Assembly: GCF_016808095.1 (NCBI RefSeq)
Contig: NC_068971.1
Span: 24,106,501-24,170,500 of the forward strand
Source of the DNA: Vigna angularis
Lineage: Eukaryota; Streptophyta; Magnoliopsida; Fabales; Fabaceae
Direction: 5' to 3'
DNA: 64,000 nucleotides
The notes below the pieces were generated by a model. The model worked only from the letters and a program-made list of their open reading frames with translations, did not search any database and had not been told where the DNA came from. A program made the translations under genes and the position numbers. The stretch's first letter is position 1. Each line of letters begins with the position of its first letter. Shown piece by piece: positions 21,703 to 32,780 of the stretch.

Positions 21703-22092
21703 ATCTACTAATGAATGCTGGACAGCATCTACCGAGGGATGCTAGGAGGACTCAGATTATAGCATCTACTGATGGATGCTAGGATGATTTAGATGAGAGC
21801 ATCTACTAATGGATGCTGCTATGAAGAGGAGCATCTATTGATGGATGTTATGATGATGAAGATTCATATGAGAACATCTACTGATGGATGCTACTAGATT
21901 AAGCATCTACTGATGGATGTTATGTGATTAAGTGTCTACTGATGGATGCTACTGAAAGCATCTACTGATGGATGCCGATGAAGATGAGAAAGATCGGCAT
22001 CTACTGATGGATGTTGATGAGAAGGATTCGCATCTACTGATGGATGCTGGAAGATTGAGAAGAAAGCATCTACTGATGGATGTTGCTCGATC
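21703..22092 (+). repeat. 12-copy hairpin repeat (AGCATCTACTGATGGATGCT)
   Basis: Twelve copies of a 20-bp core AGCATCTACTGATGGATGCT with small changes are separated by irregular spacers of about 5-20 bp. The core is an imperfect palindrome: AGCATC pairs with GATGCT around an eight-base loop. Element A has an unrelated short coding-like stretch at this place (28660-28850). Confidence 0.9.
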
Positions 22093-23466
22093 AGGATTTT
22101 TATATTTTTGTTTTATTTTTATGCTTATTTGAATTTTGTTTATTTAGCTTTTATGTTAGCTTGCTTATGTGCTTGGTTTAATGAATTGTGGTGCAATGGT
22201 TTGGTATGATGTGATAAATTGTTGTTTGTGATGAGTAATATTCTTGTGTTTGCTCCATTGTTCTATGATGCATGTTGAGTTAATGATTAGTGAGGCTTTT
22301 AAGCATAAATGGTGGTTGCTCATAATTATTAAAATCAAATGCATGGTTTCAATTGTGATTAATATGTTAGGCAGAATGTTTATCAAATTGTGGAACTTGA
22401 TTTAACCTATGAGAGGTTGGACTCCAAAGTCTTTGATTGATTGAATGCTATTGCTTTGGAAGCATGATTGATTTTGCCTAATTTTCTATGATTGAACCAC
22501 TTGCTTGCTTGTTACATATGGTCAAGGCCATGTTTTCTTCTCCCTTAGAGCCAATGCCAATAGGTGAACCCAACAAAGAACAATGTTTCTCTTTACCCTT
22601 TGAACCTTGAGCTTAAAGTTGAATGGGAAAAACCATTTTTGAAATCCTTACCTTGAGTTAAGTAGAGTATGTTTTTGTGGTAATGGAGAATGGTTCAAGT
22701 TTGGGGTGGTGAGAAACCAAAAGAACTTTGTGAAATTCATTAAAGAGCATTAGGCAAAAGAAAAAGCAAAAGAAAAAGAAAAGAGAAGAAAAGAAAGAAA
22801 AGAAAAGGTTAAGCTCAATGCAAGTAAAGTTGGGAATAAGTTAAAGATTGGTTTCTCACATAAAAGAAGAAAGAGAGTTGATTGTTAATGTGAATAAATG
22901 AATTGTGCACTCTCTTAACTCAAGGAGTTTGTTGTCTGGAAAAACCAATTTTCTTCTTAGCCCGACCATGTTACAAGCCTTGAAAAGTCCTTGTGATGAT
23001 AACTTGCTTGTGAGTGTGGTTGATATGTGGTTAAATGAAAGGCAAAGTTGATTAATGTGACATTGTGATGGTAGAGTGTAAGAGTGTCACCTCACTATAC
23101 ACCTTTGAGTTTGAGTGAAACACTTTTGAGTGCTTGAGTAAAACACTTTTGAGTGCTTGAGTGAAACACTATCCTTGGTGAGGAATTGTTCCATGCATTA
23201 TAGGATAACATTCTTGTTTGGCTGTTGATCTTTCATGAGTGTGCATCTATTATATATTATGAATATGTGAGCACCATAGTTGAGCTTGATTGACTAAAGC
23301 ATTAATGCATCTTGACTGAGATTTTTCTATGATAAGAAGACATGAGTGATTTATTTATCCTAGAGGAAAATGTTTTTTGGTGTGCTAGACCATTGTAGTA
23401 TGATTATTTTGTTTAAGCCAAGTTACATTTTGCTTAAGGACAAGCAAAGTTTCAAGTTTGCGGTTG
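22093..23466 (+). other. 3' non-coding region of element B
   Basis: No coding region is seen. It matches the 3' region of element A (28850-29560) for its first part. It holds a purine tract (about 22745-22806, AAAGAAAAG-rich) and three direct copies of a GTGAAACAC/GAGTGCTTGAGT phrase (23107-23172). A polypurine tract directly before the LTR is not obvious. Confidence 0.6.
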
Positions 23467-24730
23467 TGAAAACGGTTGAATATACTGTTATCTGTGATTC
23501 AATTTTGATATTAAAGCAACCCTTTGTTACTTAGAAGCTTGCTTGAACTCATGTTTTTAATATAGTTTTGTGAACAAGAGAGTAAAGGGTATACTTGATG
23601 ATTTTATCACTAAATTCCCTTGGTTTTGTAGGTTATTGGAATGATTTAAAAGAAGAGAAAAAGTATCAAGGAGTTGGAATTCAAGAGGGACAGTCAAAGA
23701 ATCAAAAAAGGAGCACAGGAGCTCACACAGGGCGCTTGAGCGCCAGTTTGCGTAGTGCAGGGCGCCTGAGCACCAACTTTGTATCCAGGGCGCTTGAGCG
23801 CCCTAGTCAGCGCCAATTTTGACCCGTACCATGCCTGGGCGCCCCACTTAGGGCGCTGAGCTCCAGCGAAGTGGGCTTGGACCCATTTTCTGTTACTTTT
23901 ATGTTCTATTTAAAGACTTGGACGTCCTAGCGATTGTATCTTTTGATGGCATAAGCATAGAAACACATGTTTCACCCCTGTGGGGGTAGATTTGGGGATG
24001 TGACAGCTCTCCTTAGGCTTTTTCTATCTCTTCCATTCCATTGTTCCTCTAGTTTCTCCATGTTAATGGGGAACTAAACCTTATTTGTTGTTGGGGAAGA
24101 TGTAACCTCTAAACTCTCATGTATTTGAATTGGTGTTAATTACATATGCTTCTTTCATTAATTGTTAGGGTAATTCTTGTTCGCTCCATGCTTGTTATGA
24201 TTTGCATGAGTACCGGGAGGTATCTTACAATTCAGATTCTAGAGAATTGCTCCCAAAAGCAGTATTGCTCAGGGATGGGGGTATGATTTCTGATCGTCTT
24301 AAGCTCTTAATCGTAATGCAGAATTAATTATTAGGGATGCAAGGGATTGTGGTCTAGTAATTAAGGATAGACTTTCTTCGTCGAGAGATCGGGTTTTAAG
24401 TAATTTAGAGAGTGACGTTAATCATTGAATGAAGAAGAAGAATTCATATAGTCATGAGAGTGATTAGGTGAAATCTAAACCCCAACAACATTATAATCTC
24501 ATATTATCAACTTCATCCATTCATTCTAGTGTTTAGCCTCAATTGATCAAATTGCATTCATGTTTATTTTTATTGTATTTGCATTCAAAACCCCAAAAAT
24601 TGTTCTTAAGTCTTAATTAGTAAAGTAATTACACAACTGTTCAGTTTCGTGAGTCCTTTGGGATACGATACTGGGTCTTACCATTTTATATTACTTGATA
24701 CGATTCGGTACACTTGTCGGCATCTTAACA
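23467..24730 (+). repeat. 3' LTR of element B
   Basis: The 1264-bp LTR runs TGAAAACGGTTGAATATAC to GCATCTTAACA. Compared with the 5' LTR it lacks some tens of bases around 24200 and has point changes, so the element is not brand new. Confidence 0.92.
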
Positions 24731-25761
24731 GACATACTGTAGAGGATTATGCAACAATCATTGGCCCTCTTCATTTTAACAATATTGCCAAGCCAATGGT
24801 CAATGCCACTAACATGGAGATGAAGCCTGCTCTCATTCACTTGGTGTAGAGTAACCAGTTCAATGGCTTAGCTCATGAGAATCCATTTGAACATTTGACC
24901 ACTTTCACAGAAATATGCAATACAATGAAGATTCAGGATGTGCTAGATGAAACTATTAAACTTAGCTTGTTTCCTTTCTATTTGGGTGGCAATGCTAAGA
25001 GGTGGCTAAATTCATTCCTTGAGAATAGTTTCACTGAGTGGGAAGATGTGGTGGCTAAGTTTATGAACAAGTACTTCCCTCAATCCAAGATAAACAAAGG
25101 GAAGTAGGAAATCTCTTTTTTCAAATAGGGCATGGATGAGACTTTAGGCCAAGCATGGGATAAATTCAAAGGCCTATTGCAGAAGACTCCTACTCATGGA
25201 TTTGATGAACCTATAGTAGTCATTCTTTTTCTTGGAGGACTAAAATCATAGACTAAATTGATGTTGGATGCCTTAGCTGGAGGTAACATTAGATGGAAGA
25301 CTCCCGATGAAGCCTATGAGTTGATAAAGAACATGGTTGTTAATGATAGTGAGATACATAGTGAAAGAACTCAGTTTCAATAGAAAGGAGTTCTTTAGTT
25401 GCAATATCAAGATGCTTTGTTTGCTCAAAATAAAATTATGACTCAGCAACTTGAAACTCTGATGAAGAAAATCTCTCAATTACCTAAAGAGCTGCAAAAT
25501 GTCTCTCAAGCTCAACATCAACTTTGTGAGCTATGTGGTGGAGATCATATCAATGGACAGTGTGCTATGTAAGCCAATACCCATGAAGAAGTCAATTTTA
25601 TGGGTAATCAGGGTCGCCAGGTAACTACAACAACCAAGGGTGGAAACCTCACCCAAGAATGGGTCAAGGGCAAGGTGGACAATTCAATAAACCACCACAG
25701 CAACAATGGCAACCACAACCCTCCTTATCTGATAGGACTGCAAAGCTAGAGGAGACACTCC
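24731..25761 (+). pseudogene. Athila-type gag, central part (element A)
   Basis: The reading resumes the gag with TVEDYATIIGPLHFNN and MEMKPALIHLV. The conserved gag core FEHLTTFTEICNTMKIQDV and LSLFPFYLGGNAKRWLNS follows, then WEDVVAKFMNKYFP, and later a zinc-knuckle-like CELCGGDHINGQC (about 25530-25563). At least five in-frame TAG codons occur (for example 24848, 25106, 25127). Most stand where the family has Gln, so CAG to TAG decay is likely. The frame stops at the target site of insertion C (KLEETL) and continues at 27137. Confidence 0.85.
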
Positions 25762-27136
25762 TGATAACAGTTGAAAAACTGTTACTTTTATACTTAAAAT
25801 TGACGTCAATTACAACCTTTATGACTTAGAAATTAGCTTGAACTTGTGATTTTGTTGAATTGTAGGAAATAAGAGAGTTGAAGGTGAATTTAATGGTTTT
25901 GCGCTAGATTCCCTTGATTTTGTAGGCTAATTGAATGGTTTGAAAGAAGAGTTGAAGTACCAAATGATTGGAATGCAGAAAAGTCAATCAGTCAACCAAT
26001 AAAGTCAACCAGTCAACCAGAATGCAGAAAAGTCAACCAGAGTGCAGAAAAAGTTGCGACCGAGTGGCGTTGAGCGGTAATTTCCGCTGAGCGCCAGTTT
26101 TTAGGTGCCAAAATCACCGCTGAGGGGCAAAAACAGCAACTGAGGGGAAAAACTAAGGTGCCGCACTTGCCGCTGAGCAGTAATAACCGTTGAGCGGCAC
26201 TTTTCTGGGTTTGGGCCTACTTTTCTGTATTTTTTAGAATAGTATATTACCTTTAGGACGTTCTAGGATTTGGATCTTTGGCTGGAACGAAACAGAAATA
26301 CACTTTTCACCCCTTGGGGGTAGAATTGGAGATGGTAACGGCTCTCCTCTTCTCTTTCTCGGGTTTTTCTAACTCTTTCATTCTATCATTCCATTGTTCA
26401 TCGAGTTCTTCCATGACGATGGAGAACTAAACTTATTTTGTTGTTGGGGAATCAATGTAAATCCTTAGAAACTCTCTTGTATGGAATTTGTTCTTCAAGA
26501 TCATTTTTATGATACATGCTTTCTTTCATTAATAGTTAAGGTTTTTCCTCTTTGCTCAAAGCATGCATTGTTTAACTCATTCGATGTCATGATTATTGGT
26601 TTTGTCGATATGGACACATACGGGGAAATCTAGATCTGGGGAATCTCTCCCAACAGTATATTACAAACCTAGACATAGGAGTATGATGGTTGGTTGCCTT
26701 TAAGCTTTTGTGCTTCAGAATTAATTATTAGGGATGCTAGGAATTGTATGAACTCATAATTAAGGATAGGCTTTCTTCACCGAGACATCGGGTTTAAGGT
26801 AATTTAGAAAGTGGCATTAATATTAATGAAAAGAATGATAAACCCCAACAACATATTCATTCATATATATTTCAATTAACGTGTTTTGTTTCTTCTTGCC
26901 CATTGATCATCACATGCATACATATTTACTTTTCAGTCTTTTGCATTTGAAACTTACAACACTTTGTTCACAAGTCTTAATTAATCAACAAAATCACACA
27001 ACTGTCTAGGCCGTGGGTCCTTTGGGAGAACAATACTTGGTCTTACCAGGTTTATTACTTGATACGATTCAATTACACTTGTCGAGGGTTAACAAGTTCT
27101 TGACTCCGTTTTCGGGGATTGAAGATTTTTTCATCA
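25762..27136 (+). mobile_element. Insertion C: single Athila-type LTR plus 42 bp past the LTR end
   Basis: It starts TGATAACAG and shows the family LTR to GGGTTAACA at 27094, then a PBS-like stretch (TTGACTCCGTTTTCGGGGA) and 22 further bases ending TTCATCA. The duplication ACTCC lies at 25757-25761 and 27137-27141, that is beyond the PBS. Removing 25762-27136 and one ACTCC restores the gag frame (EETL then QQFMQ) exactly. A normal solo LTR would have the second ACTCC at 27095. A GC-rich patch with CCGCTGAGCGCCAG is near 26050-26200, and GTCAACCA repeats are near 25990-26040. Confidence 0.85.
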
Positions 27137-28310
27137 ACTCCAACAATTCATGCAAGTGTTTATCTCCAATCATAAAAGCACTAAAGCTGCCATTAGAACT
27201 TTAGAGATACAGGTTGGCCAATTGGCAAAGAAGTTGGAGGATAAGTATGAGAATAATTTTGGGGCTAATACTGAAGTTAACCCTAAGGAGGAATGTAACG
27301 CCATTATGAGTATAAGTGGTGAGATGTTAGTAGAGAGAAATAAGAAGGAAGTTGGTGAGAAAGAAAAGATGAGTACAAAGAAAGAGGAATTGAGCGAAAA
27401 AGAGGAGAAAAATGAAGAGAGAAAAGAAGAGCCTGAGAAAAAGAAAGGAGATGAGAATGATGAGGGGGAGGAAAGGGAAAAGGAAGAAGGAGAGGACGAG
27501 AGAAAAAAAGGAAAAGTAATTGAGAAGACCCTTCCTTACCCAAAAATCTATTCAACGAAGGAAAAAGAGAAGCAATTTGGGCGTTTCATGGATATTTTCA
27601 AGCAATTGGAGATTACTATGCCTTTGACCAAAGCACTGCAACAAATTCCTGCGTATGCAAAATACATGAAACAATTCCTCAGTAAAAAGAAGAAGTATTT
27701 AGATGAGGAAACAATTGAAGTGCAGGGTAATTGCAGTACCATATTGTAGAAGATGTTTCCTCCCAAATTCAAAGATCCAAGTAGTTTCACCATCCCTTGC
27801 ACTATTGGGAATCATGATATAGGGAAGGCTCTAGTTGATTTAGGGGCTAGCATCAATCCGATGACCCTATCTATGCTTAAAAAGATTGGTGGTTTGTAGG
27901 TCAAACCCACAAGAATGATCTTGCAAATGACAGACAAGTCTATCAAGCATCCGTATGGTGTAGTGGAAGATGTTGTGATCCAAATTGACAAACTCAAATT
28001 CCCAGTGGATTTTGTAGTGATGGAGATGGGGGAAGCTATAGATATCCTTCTCATTCTTAGAAGACCATTCATGAAGACAACCAAGGTTGTCATTCATGTA
28101 GATGATGGAGTTTTAACATTAAAAGACCAAGATGAAGAGGTGACTTTTAATTTCTTCGACGATGTTCAACCAATCCAAGTAAAGCAGACTAGTCCTAAAA
28201 TACCAGATGAAGTTTTCTCAGTAACTAGTCTACTCGATCAAACTGTCAAGTTGGTTAAGAGGAACAATAATTGTTTTTTCTCCAAGAGTGAAGGAAGAGG
28301 ATGGAGATAA
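27137..28310 (+). pseudogene. Athila-type gag C-terminus and aspartic protease (element A)
   Basis: The frame starts with QQFMQVFISNHKSTKAAIR and the gag end IQVGQLAKKL, runs through a very Glu/Lys-rich linker (27340-27510), and then YPKIYSTKEKEKQFGRFMDI. After a TAG at 27747-27749 the retropepsin-like region follows with FTIPCTIGNHDIGKALVDLG and ASINPMTLSML (the family active site is D-L/T-G-A-S). VVEDVVIQIDKLKFPVDFVV and ILLILRRPFMKT come after. There is no RT or integrase downstream. It is a relic with scattered stops. Confidence 0.85.
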
Positions 28311-28542
28311 GGAAGAAAAGCTAGTTCACCAAGACTATATGCTAGAAAATAATGAACCCAAACCAGGAAAACCAGTGAAATTCAAGAACAGGTTATGGGT
28401 TATTAAGGATATCAAAGCAAATGAAGTTCTTGAGATTGAGGCTCCTTATTCTAGGAGAGTCAAGTTGGTGACTAGGAAGCTATTGAAATTATGTTGGTGT
28501 GATGAAAGAAAGAAGCACACCAATATCAAGAATCTAAATTGA
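28288..28542 (+). pseudogene. C-terminal pol-like ORF of element A
   Basis: An 84-codon open frame with KDIKANEVLEIEAPYSRRVK and LLKLCWCDERKKHTN is similar to the 67-codon ORF of element B. It follows the protease region after an overlap of a few codons, so RT, RNase H and integrase were deleted between them. Confidence 0.6.
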
Positions 28543-29570
28543 GCATAGTGGTGTTAAGCTAATGACGTTAAACAAACACTTACTAGGAGGCAACCCAGTT
28601 TTCCCTTCTTTTTAAGTCATTTAATTGAGCGGTTTTGATTTGATTTTTCTTTGAGTGTTTGAGTGTTTTTAGGTTATATGTTGCTTCTCCAGGACTTCAG
28701 TGCATTTCACTTGATGAGTTCATCACTCGCATGTCTTGGTCTGGGGACCGGGCCCAAGCTAGTGGAGGAGGTGGCACGTCCGTAGCCGAAGCTATGGCAG
28801 AGGATGATTTAGAGGAAGATTCAGATGCCTTTAAGGGGAGTGATGACAGCATCTCCTGTTTTTGTTATTTTTATGCGTGTTTGAATTGTGTTTATGTTGT
28901 TTCTAATTTTAGTTTGAGCTATGTACTTGGTTAAATGGATAATTTGCTGCAATAGTTTGGTATGAAGTGATAAACTGTTTGATTGTGAGAAGTAAGATTA
29001 TCTTGTGTTTGCTTTATTGTTTGGTGAGTGATGTTGAGATATTGATTGCTTTAGCTTTTAAGCACAATGGTGGTTGCTCATAGTTGTTTAAGACAGATGC
29101 ATGGTTTCAATTTTTATTAATGTGTTTGGCATGATGTTTATCAAATCGTGGAACTTGAATTAACCTGTGAGAGGTTGGACTCTAGAGTTTCTTGTTGTTG
29201 AATGCTATTGCTTTGGAATCACAATTGATTTTGCCTAAGTCTCTCTGTTGAACTATTTGCTTGCTTGTTACAAATGATCAAGGTCATATGTTCTTATCCC
29301 TTGTAAGCCAATGCCAAAATTTTAACCCAAAAATTTTAAAAATTTGTTTTATCCTTTGAACCTTAAGCTTAATGCGAAAAACCCTTGAAATCTTTGCCTT
29401 GAGTTTACTAGAGTATGCATGTATGGTACCGGAGAATGGTTCAATTTTAGGGTTGTTGGAAATAATTACAAGAAAAAGAAAAAGAGCATTGAGTAAAGCA
29501 AGAGAAGAAAGAAAGAAGAAGGTAAGACATGTATCGGAGATGCTTCTAAACTTTCTCTCAATTTAAAAGC
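28543..29570 (+). other. 3' region of element A, truncated
   Basis: No gene is supported. A short coding-like stretch (GLQCISLDEFITRMSW, 28690-28735, then a Gly/Glu/Asp-rich part to 28850) recalls the tail of Athila pol or env-like ORFs. The rest matches the 3' non-coding region of element B. It ends near 29560-29575, where copia coding sequence starts, without an LTR. Confidence 0.5.
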
Positions 29571-30890
29571 TACATGATGCTGGAATGAACAACCAGTTTG
29601 GCGATGGAAAATGAAAACTTAGTCGAGGAAGCATGATTGTTACTCGCGGCAAGAAGGAAGGCTCCTTGTACATCACACAAGGAAAGATACGCAAAGGAGA
29701 GACAAATGTTGCTCAAGAAGAAAATAAGGAGTTATGGCATAAAAGAATGGGCCATATGAGCGAGAAGGGATTAGAGATCCTTGCGAAAGATCATCTCCAA
29801 AGTATAAAAGGACAACCATTTCAATTATGTGAGGATTTCCTAACATGTAAGCAACGTAAAGTATATTTCCATAAATATGATAGTGGAAGAATAGAGCATA
29901 TTTTGGATCTTGTACATTCAAATGTTTGCTCAACATCTGAAAGGTCCCTTAGTGGTGCTCAATATTTTTTTACTTTCATTGATGACTACTCTAGAAAGTT
30001 GTGAGTCTATCCATTGAAGAGAAAAGATGAAGTTCTTCGAATCTTCAAGGAGCTTCATGCCTCAATTGAACGAGAAACTAGTAAAATGTTGAGATGTTTA
30101 AGAAGTGATAGTAGTGGATAGTATAAAGGTCCATTCGAGCACTATTGTAAGACTCATGGGATCAGACATGAGAACTACCTCCCAAGACACCTCAAATGAA
30201 TGACATAGATGAAAGATTCAACATAATGATTATCGAGAAGGTCAGGAGCATGTTGTCTCATGCAAAACTTACCAAGTCATTCTAGGGGGACGTAGTGGTG
30301 ATAACAATTGATTTGATCAACTTATCACCCTCAAGACCATTAAATGGAAAGATACTAGAAGAAGTATGGTATGGTAAAAAGACCTCATATCGCAATCTAA
30401 AAGTTTTCGGATGTAAGACATTAGTTCATTAAAAGATTGATGATAAGGCGAAAGAATGCATATACCTTGGTTCACCAAGAGATGAATTTGGTTTCATATT
30501 ATGGGATCCTGCAAACAAAAAGATTGTTCAAAGCAAAGATGTGGTGTTCTTTGAAGATCTGATGATCCAAGACATCAAGAAAATGGAGAAACCAACACTT
30601 AAGGTGAGAAGTGATCAAAGTCTTATTGAGGCAGTCAACAAGACAAAAGCAACTGTCAAAAAGGTATTTTTCAAATGAATATGTCAATTTTACCGATGAA
30701 GGTGAACCTCAAAGCTTTGCAGAAGCAATTGAGATGAAAGACAAAGACAAGTGGTTGCAAGCCATGAAAGATAGAGAAAATCCATAAAAACTTGAATTGG
30801 TCTAACATGATGACTAAAACAGTACCAACCAAGAAGGTTGAATATTGTTACCAAGGTGTTGGTATGATGGTACCTCCCAGTTAAATTAGG
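29571..30890 (+). pseudogene. Copia pre-integrase/integrase relic
   Basis: The reading includes GSMIVTRGKKEGSLYI, then the pre-integrase LWHKRMGHMSEKGLEIL. The zinc-binding part has decayed: CEDFLTCKQRK keeps one CxxxxxC. The integrase core start with LVHSNVCSTSERSLSGAQYF and FIDDYSRK follows, later KVFGCKTLVH and YLGSPRDEFGFILWDP. The end reaches the start of the RT region (EPQSFAEAIEMKDKDKWLQA). Several stops (after FGDGK, SRKL, RSDSSG) and a missing RT/RNase H make it inactive. It leads into the 3' LTR at 30944. Confidence 0.85.
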
Positions 30891-30943
30891 GTTCCATGAC
30901 GAGAAGAAGGTTAGAAGGTCCATTTGAGTTTATGGGAGAGTTT

Positions 30944-31443
30944 TGTTTAATAAAATCTAAATGGAACCAACCTACCATGAAATGGGAGCTCAGTGTTTGC
31001 AACTCCACCTACCATAAATGTGGGGTCAATGTTTAGAATTATACCAAACGTTTGGTCCATGTTTTATGGCTTTGCATTATAAAATGAAAAGCAATGTTTG
31101 CAACCCATCTATAAAAGGGAATGAAAGAAGAAGAGCTAACGCACCACAAGTAAATTCAATCCAAGTGAAGAAATCATAAGAGTTAGAGAGTTTTTGTATT
31201 CCTCTTTGAGAGAAAGAGAAAGTTCCACACAGAGAGTTCCAAAAGGGTGAACTTCATAGAGAAATCCTCAAAAAGTGAGAGAAACACTTTGTAATCCTAC
31301 TTTTATAGTAGAGATAATTTTCTGAACAAGTTTCCATGATTTTTCTCTAGAGAGTTTACAGGTAAAAATTTTGGTGTCATTTTTCTGCATAATGTTCATT
31401 TTACGTTCACAGAATAGAGAACAAGTATAGCTATTTCTCAACA
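30944..31443 (+). repeat. 3' LTR of the copia element
   Basis: The 500-bp LTR runs TGTTTAATAAAATCT to TATTTCTCAACA. It is preceded by a short purine-rich TATGGGAGAG, a likely polypurine tract. It differs from the 5' LTR by many substitutions and a few indels, suggesting an old insertion. Confidence 0.88.
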
Positions 31444-31448
31444 ATATC

Positions 31449-31918
31449 CAATATAAGTCCGGAGTCAAATATATGTAAAAGAAAGGATATAAAAGCCATA
31501 TTTTAATCATATCTACTCAGACAATATCTAAAGGTGAATAAATACACATTAAATTACTAAACATCGTGTTTCGTAGACAATATAAGATGAGCATAAAGAA
31601 ATAACAATTTCCAATTTATACTGGAAGCATAAGCAACAATAGATCACATTTACATTTTTTATTTATTTTCACAAATAATGAAATATAAAGTTAATTTATT
31701 TGTCAATTGGAGAATCATAAAATTTAAAAACAATAAACATAAACACTAAATGCAGTAAAAAGCCTAAAAGTTTCTACTTACATGTATTGACATATCAAAA
31801 GTCTATGGTGATATTGGTTTGTGAGATTCAAAGATTTTTGCAAGCTACAACTTCTTTTTTTGATTGGTGTTAGAACATTCTCACAAAACTTTTCTTGTTA
31901 GAACTTTTATTTCATCAT
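31449..31918. other. AT-rich spacer
   Basis: No gene or recognisable repeat is seen between the copia element and the MULE nest. Confidence 0.6.
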
Positions 31919-31927
31919 TTTAGTATA

Positions 31928-32092
31928 GGCTTAATAGCACTGATAGTCCCAATTTTTGTCAGTTTTGTTCAAAATGATCCTACTTTTTTTAAATTGTTCA
32001 ATGTAGTCCTTAAGATTGTAATTTGTGTTCAATTTAGTCCTTTTTGCAAACGTCGTTTAAATCGTTAACGATCAACTGTCCAGCTGTGCAAT
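31928..32092 (+). repeat. Left terminal inverted repeat of the older MULE
   Basis: About 165 bp are inverted relative to 36136-36291, with clear drift (roughly three quarters identical by eye). The sequence has TAGTCC...TTTTGTTCAA...TTTAGTCCTTTTTGCAAACG phrases typical of plant MULE ends. Confidence 0.8.
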
Positions 32093-32516
32093 CAGTGAAA
32101 TGACATGTCATTTAATGACTAACGTGGACACTTTAAGGCATAATGATGTGGATTTTGTTTTTTTGAATGTGATTTTCTGATATTAGGGTTTTTATTGAAT
32201 TGATGCAACCCCTACCTCAGGTCCAAACAAGATCATCGAAGGTTTCACTGGCTGGCCGAGAGTGTCGTCGGAGATGTTGCCGACGCCGGAAGTGTCGTCG
32301 TCCTTCAATGACTGTCACTCCTCGTTGTCGGCATTCACTCCTCGTCTCCCTCTGTTTCTCTGCTTAATTATTTCATCACAGGCCATAGAAAGGCGTTGAT
32401 GTATCTCTTTGAGGTTCGCCGAAGCTCAACCGCTACACTTGTCACCAAAATTGGTTTGAACTTTTGGTTAGGGTTTTAATTGTTACGGTAAGGGATGGAG
32501 TTTTGTTGTCATCCCC

Positions 32517-32780
32517 CTCAAGCTTGAGGCTTCAGGGTTGCGTACCCTCTGGGATGGATTGGTCCTTCTGAACCTCATTGCTTTTCAAGCTTGAGGCTTT
32601 GGGGTTGTATTTTCTCCAGGTTGGATTGACCGTATGAGCCTCATTTCTCTCTGACTTAGGTTTGAGACCGTGCATTATCTTAGTTGGAATAGTTTTCTTA
32701 GCCTATCACTCGCTGAGTTTGAGGCTCTTGGCCATGTCACCTCTAGGTTTGGATTGGCCAAAATCGGACCTGAAAGACCA
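32517..32780 (+). repeat. Degenerate tandem repeat of about 70 bp
   Basis: Three or four copies begin CAAGCTTGAGGCTT or a decayed form and pass GGATTGGTC/GGATTGACC and GAGCCTCATT. The origin is unknown; it lies inside the older MULE. Confidence 0.5.

Larger units (their letters stand above)
19648..24730 (+). mobile_element. Non-autonomous Athila-type element B, complete with two LTRs
   Basis: LTRs at 19648-20956 and 23467-24730 enclose a 2.5-kb body without gag, protease, RT or integrase. The target duplication GACAT is perfect (19643-19647 and 24731-24735), and removing the element restores the gag reading frame of element A. The body holds a tRNA-Asp PBS, a T-rich tract, a GC palindrome patch, a 67-codon C-terminal pol-like ORF, a 12-copy hairpin repeat and a purine tract. 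It would need proteins from an autonomous relative to move. Confidence 0.93.
17929..29570 (+). mobile_element. Athila-lineage Ty3-gypsy element A (3' LTR lost), host of B and C
   Basis: The element begins with LTR A (17929-19298) and a tRNA-Asp PBS. The gag start is at 19444-19647, the gag continues at 24731-25761 after element B, and gag/protease continues at 27137-28310 after insertion C. A C-terminal pol-like ORF lies at about 28288-28542, then a 3' non-coding region to about 29570. Reverse transcriptase, RNase H and integrase are absent, so it is a deletion derivative. The 3' LTR is missing: the sequence passes directly into copia pre-integrase coding sequence, so a deletion removed A's end together with part of the copia body. 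Confidence 0.8.
17344..31443 (+). mobile_element. Ty1-copia LTR retrotransposon carrying nested Athila-type elements
   Basis: Related LTRs occur at 17344-17812 and 30944-31443, both starting TGTTTAATAAAATC and ending AACA. The outer target duplication ATATC is perfect (17339-17343 and 31444-31448). After the 5' LTR come a PBS-like site (TGGTATCATAATTACT) and the first codons of a copia gag. The copia reading resumes only at about 29571, in the pre-integrase region. Everything between is Athila-type sequence (element A with B and C inside), and the intervening copia gag-protease part is gone. Confidence 0.9.

Noticed and set aside
21703..22092. Regular short repeats that could be mistaken for a CRISPR array
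   Set aside because: Spacers are short and irregular, the genome is plant, and the array lies inside a retrotransposon body.
27304..27555. Minus-strand Ser/Leu/Phe/Pro-rich open frame
   Set aside because: It is the antisense of the Glu/Lys-rich gag linker of element A.
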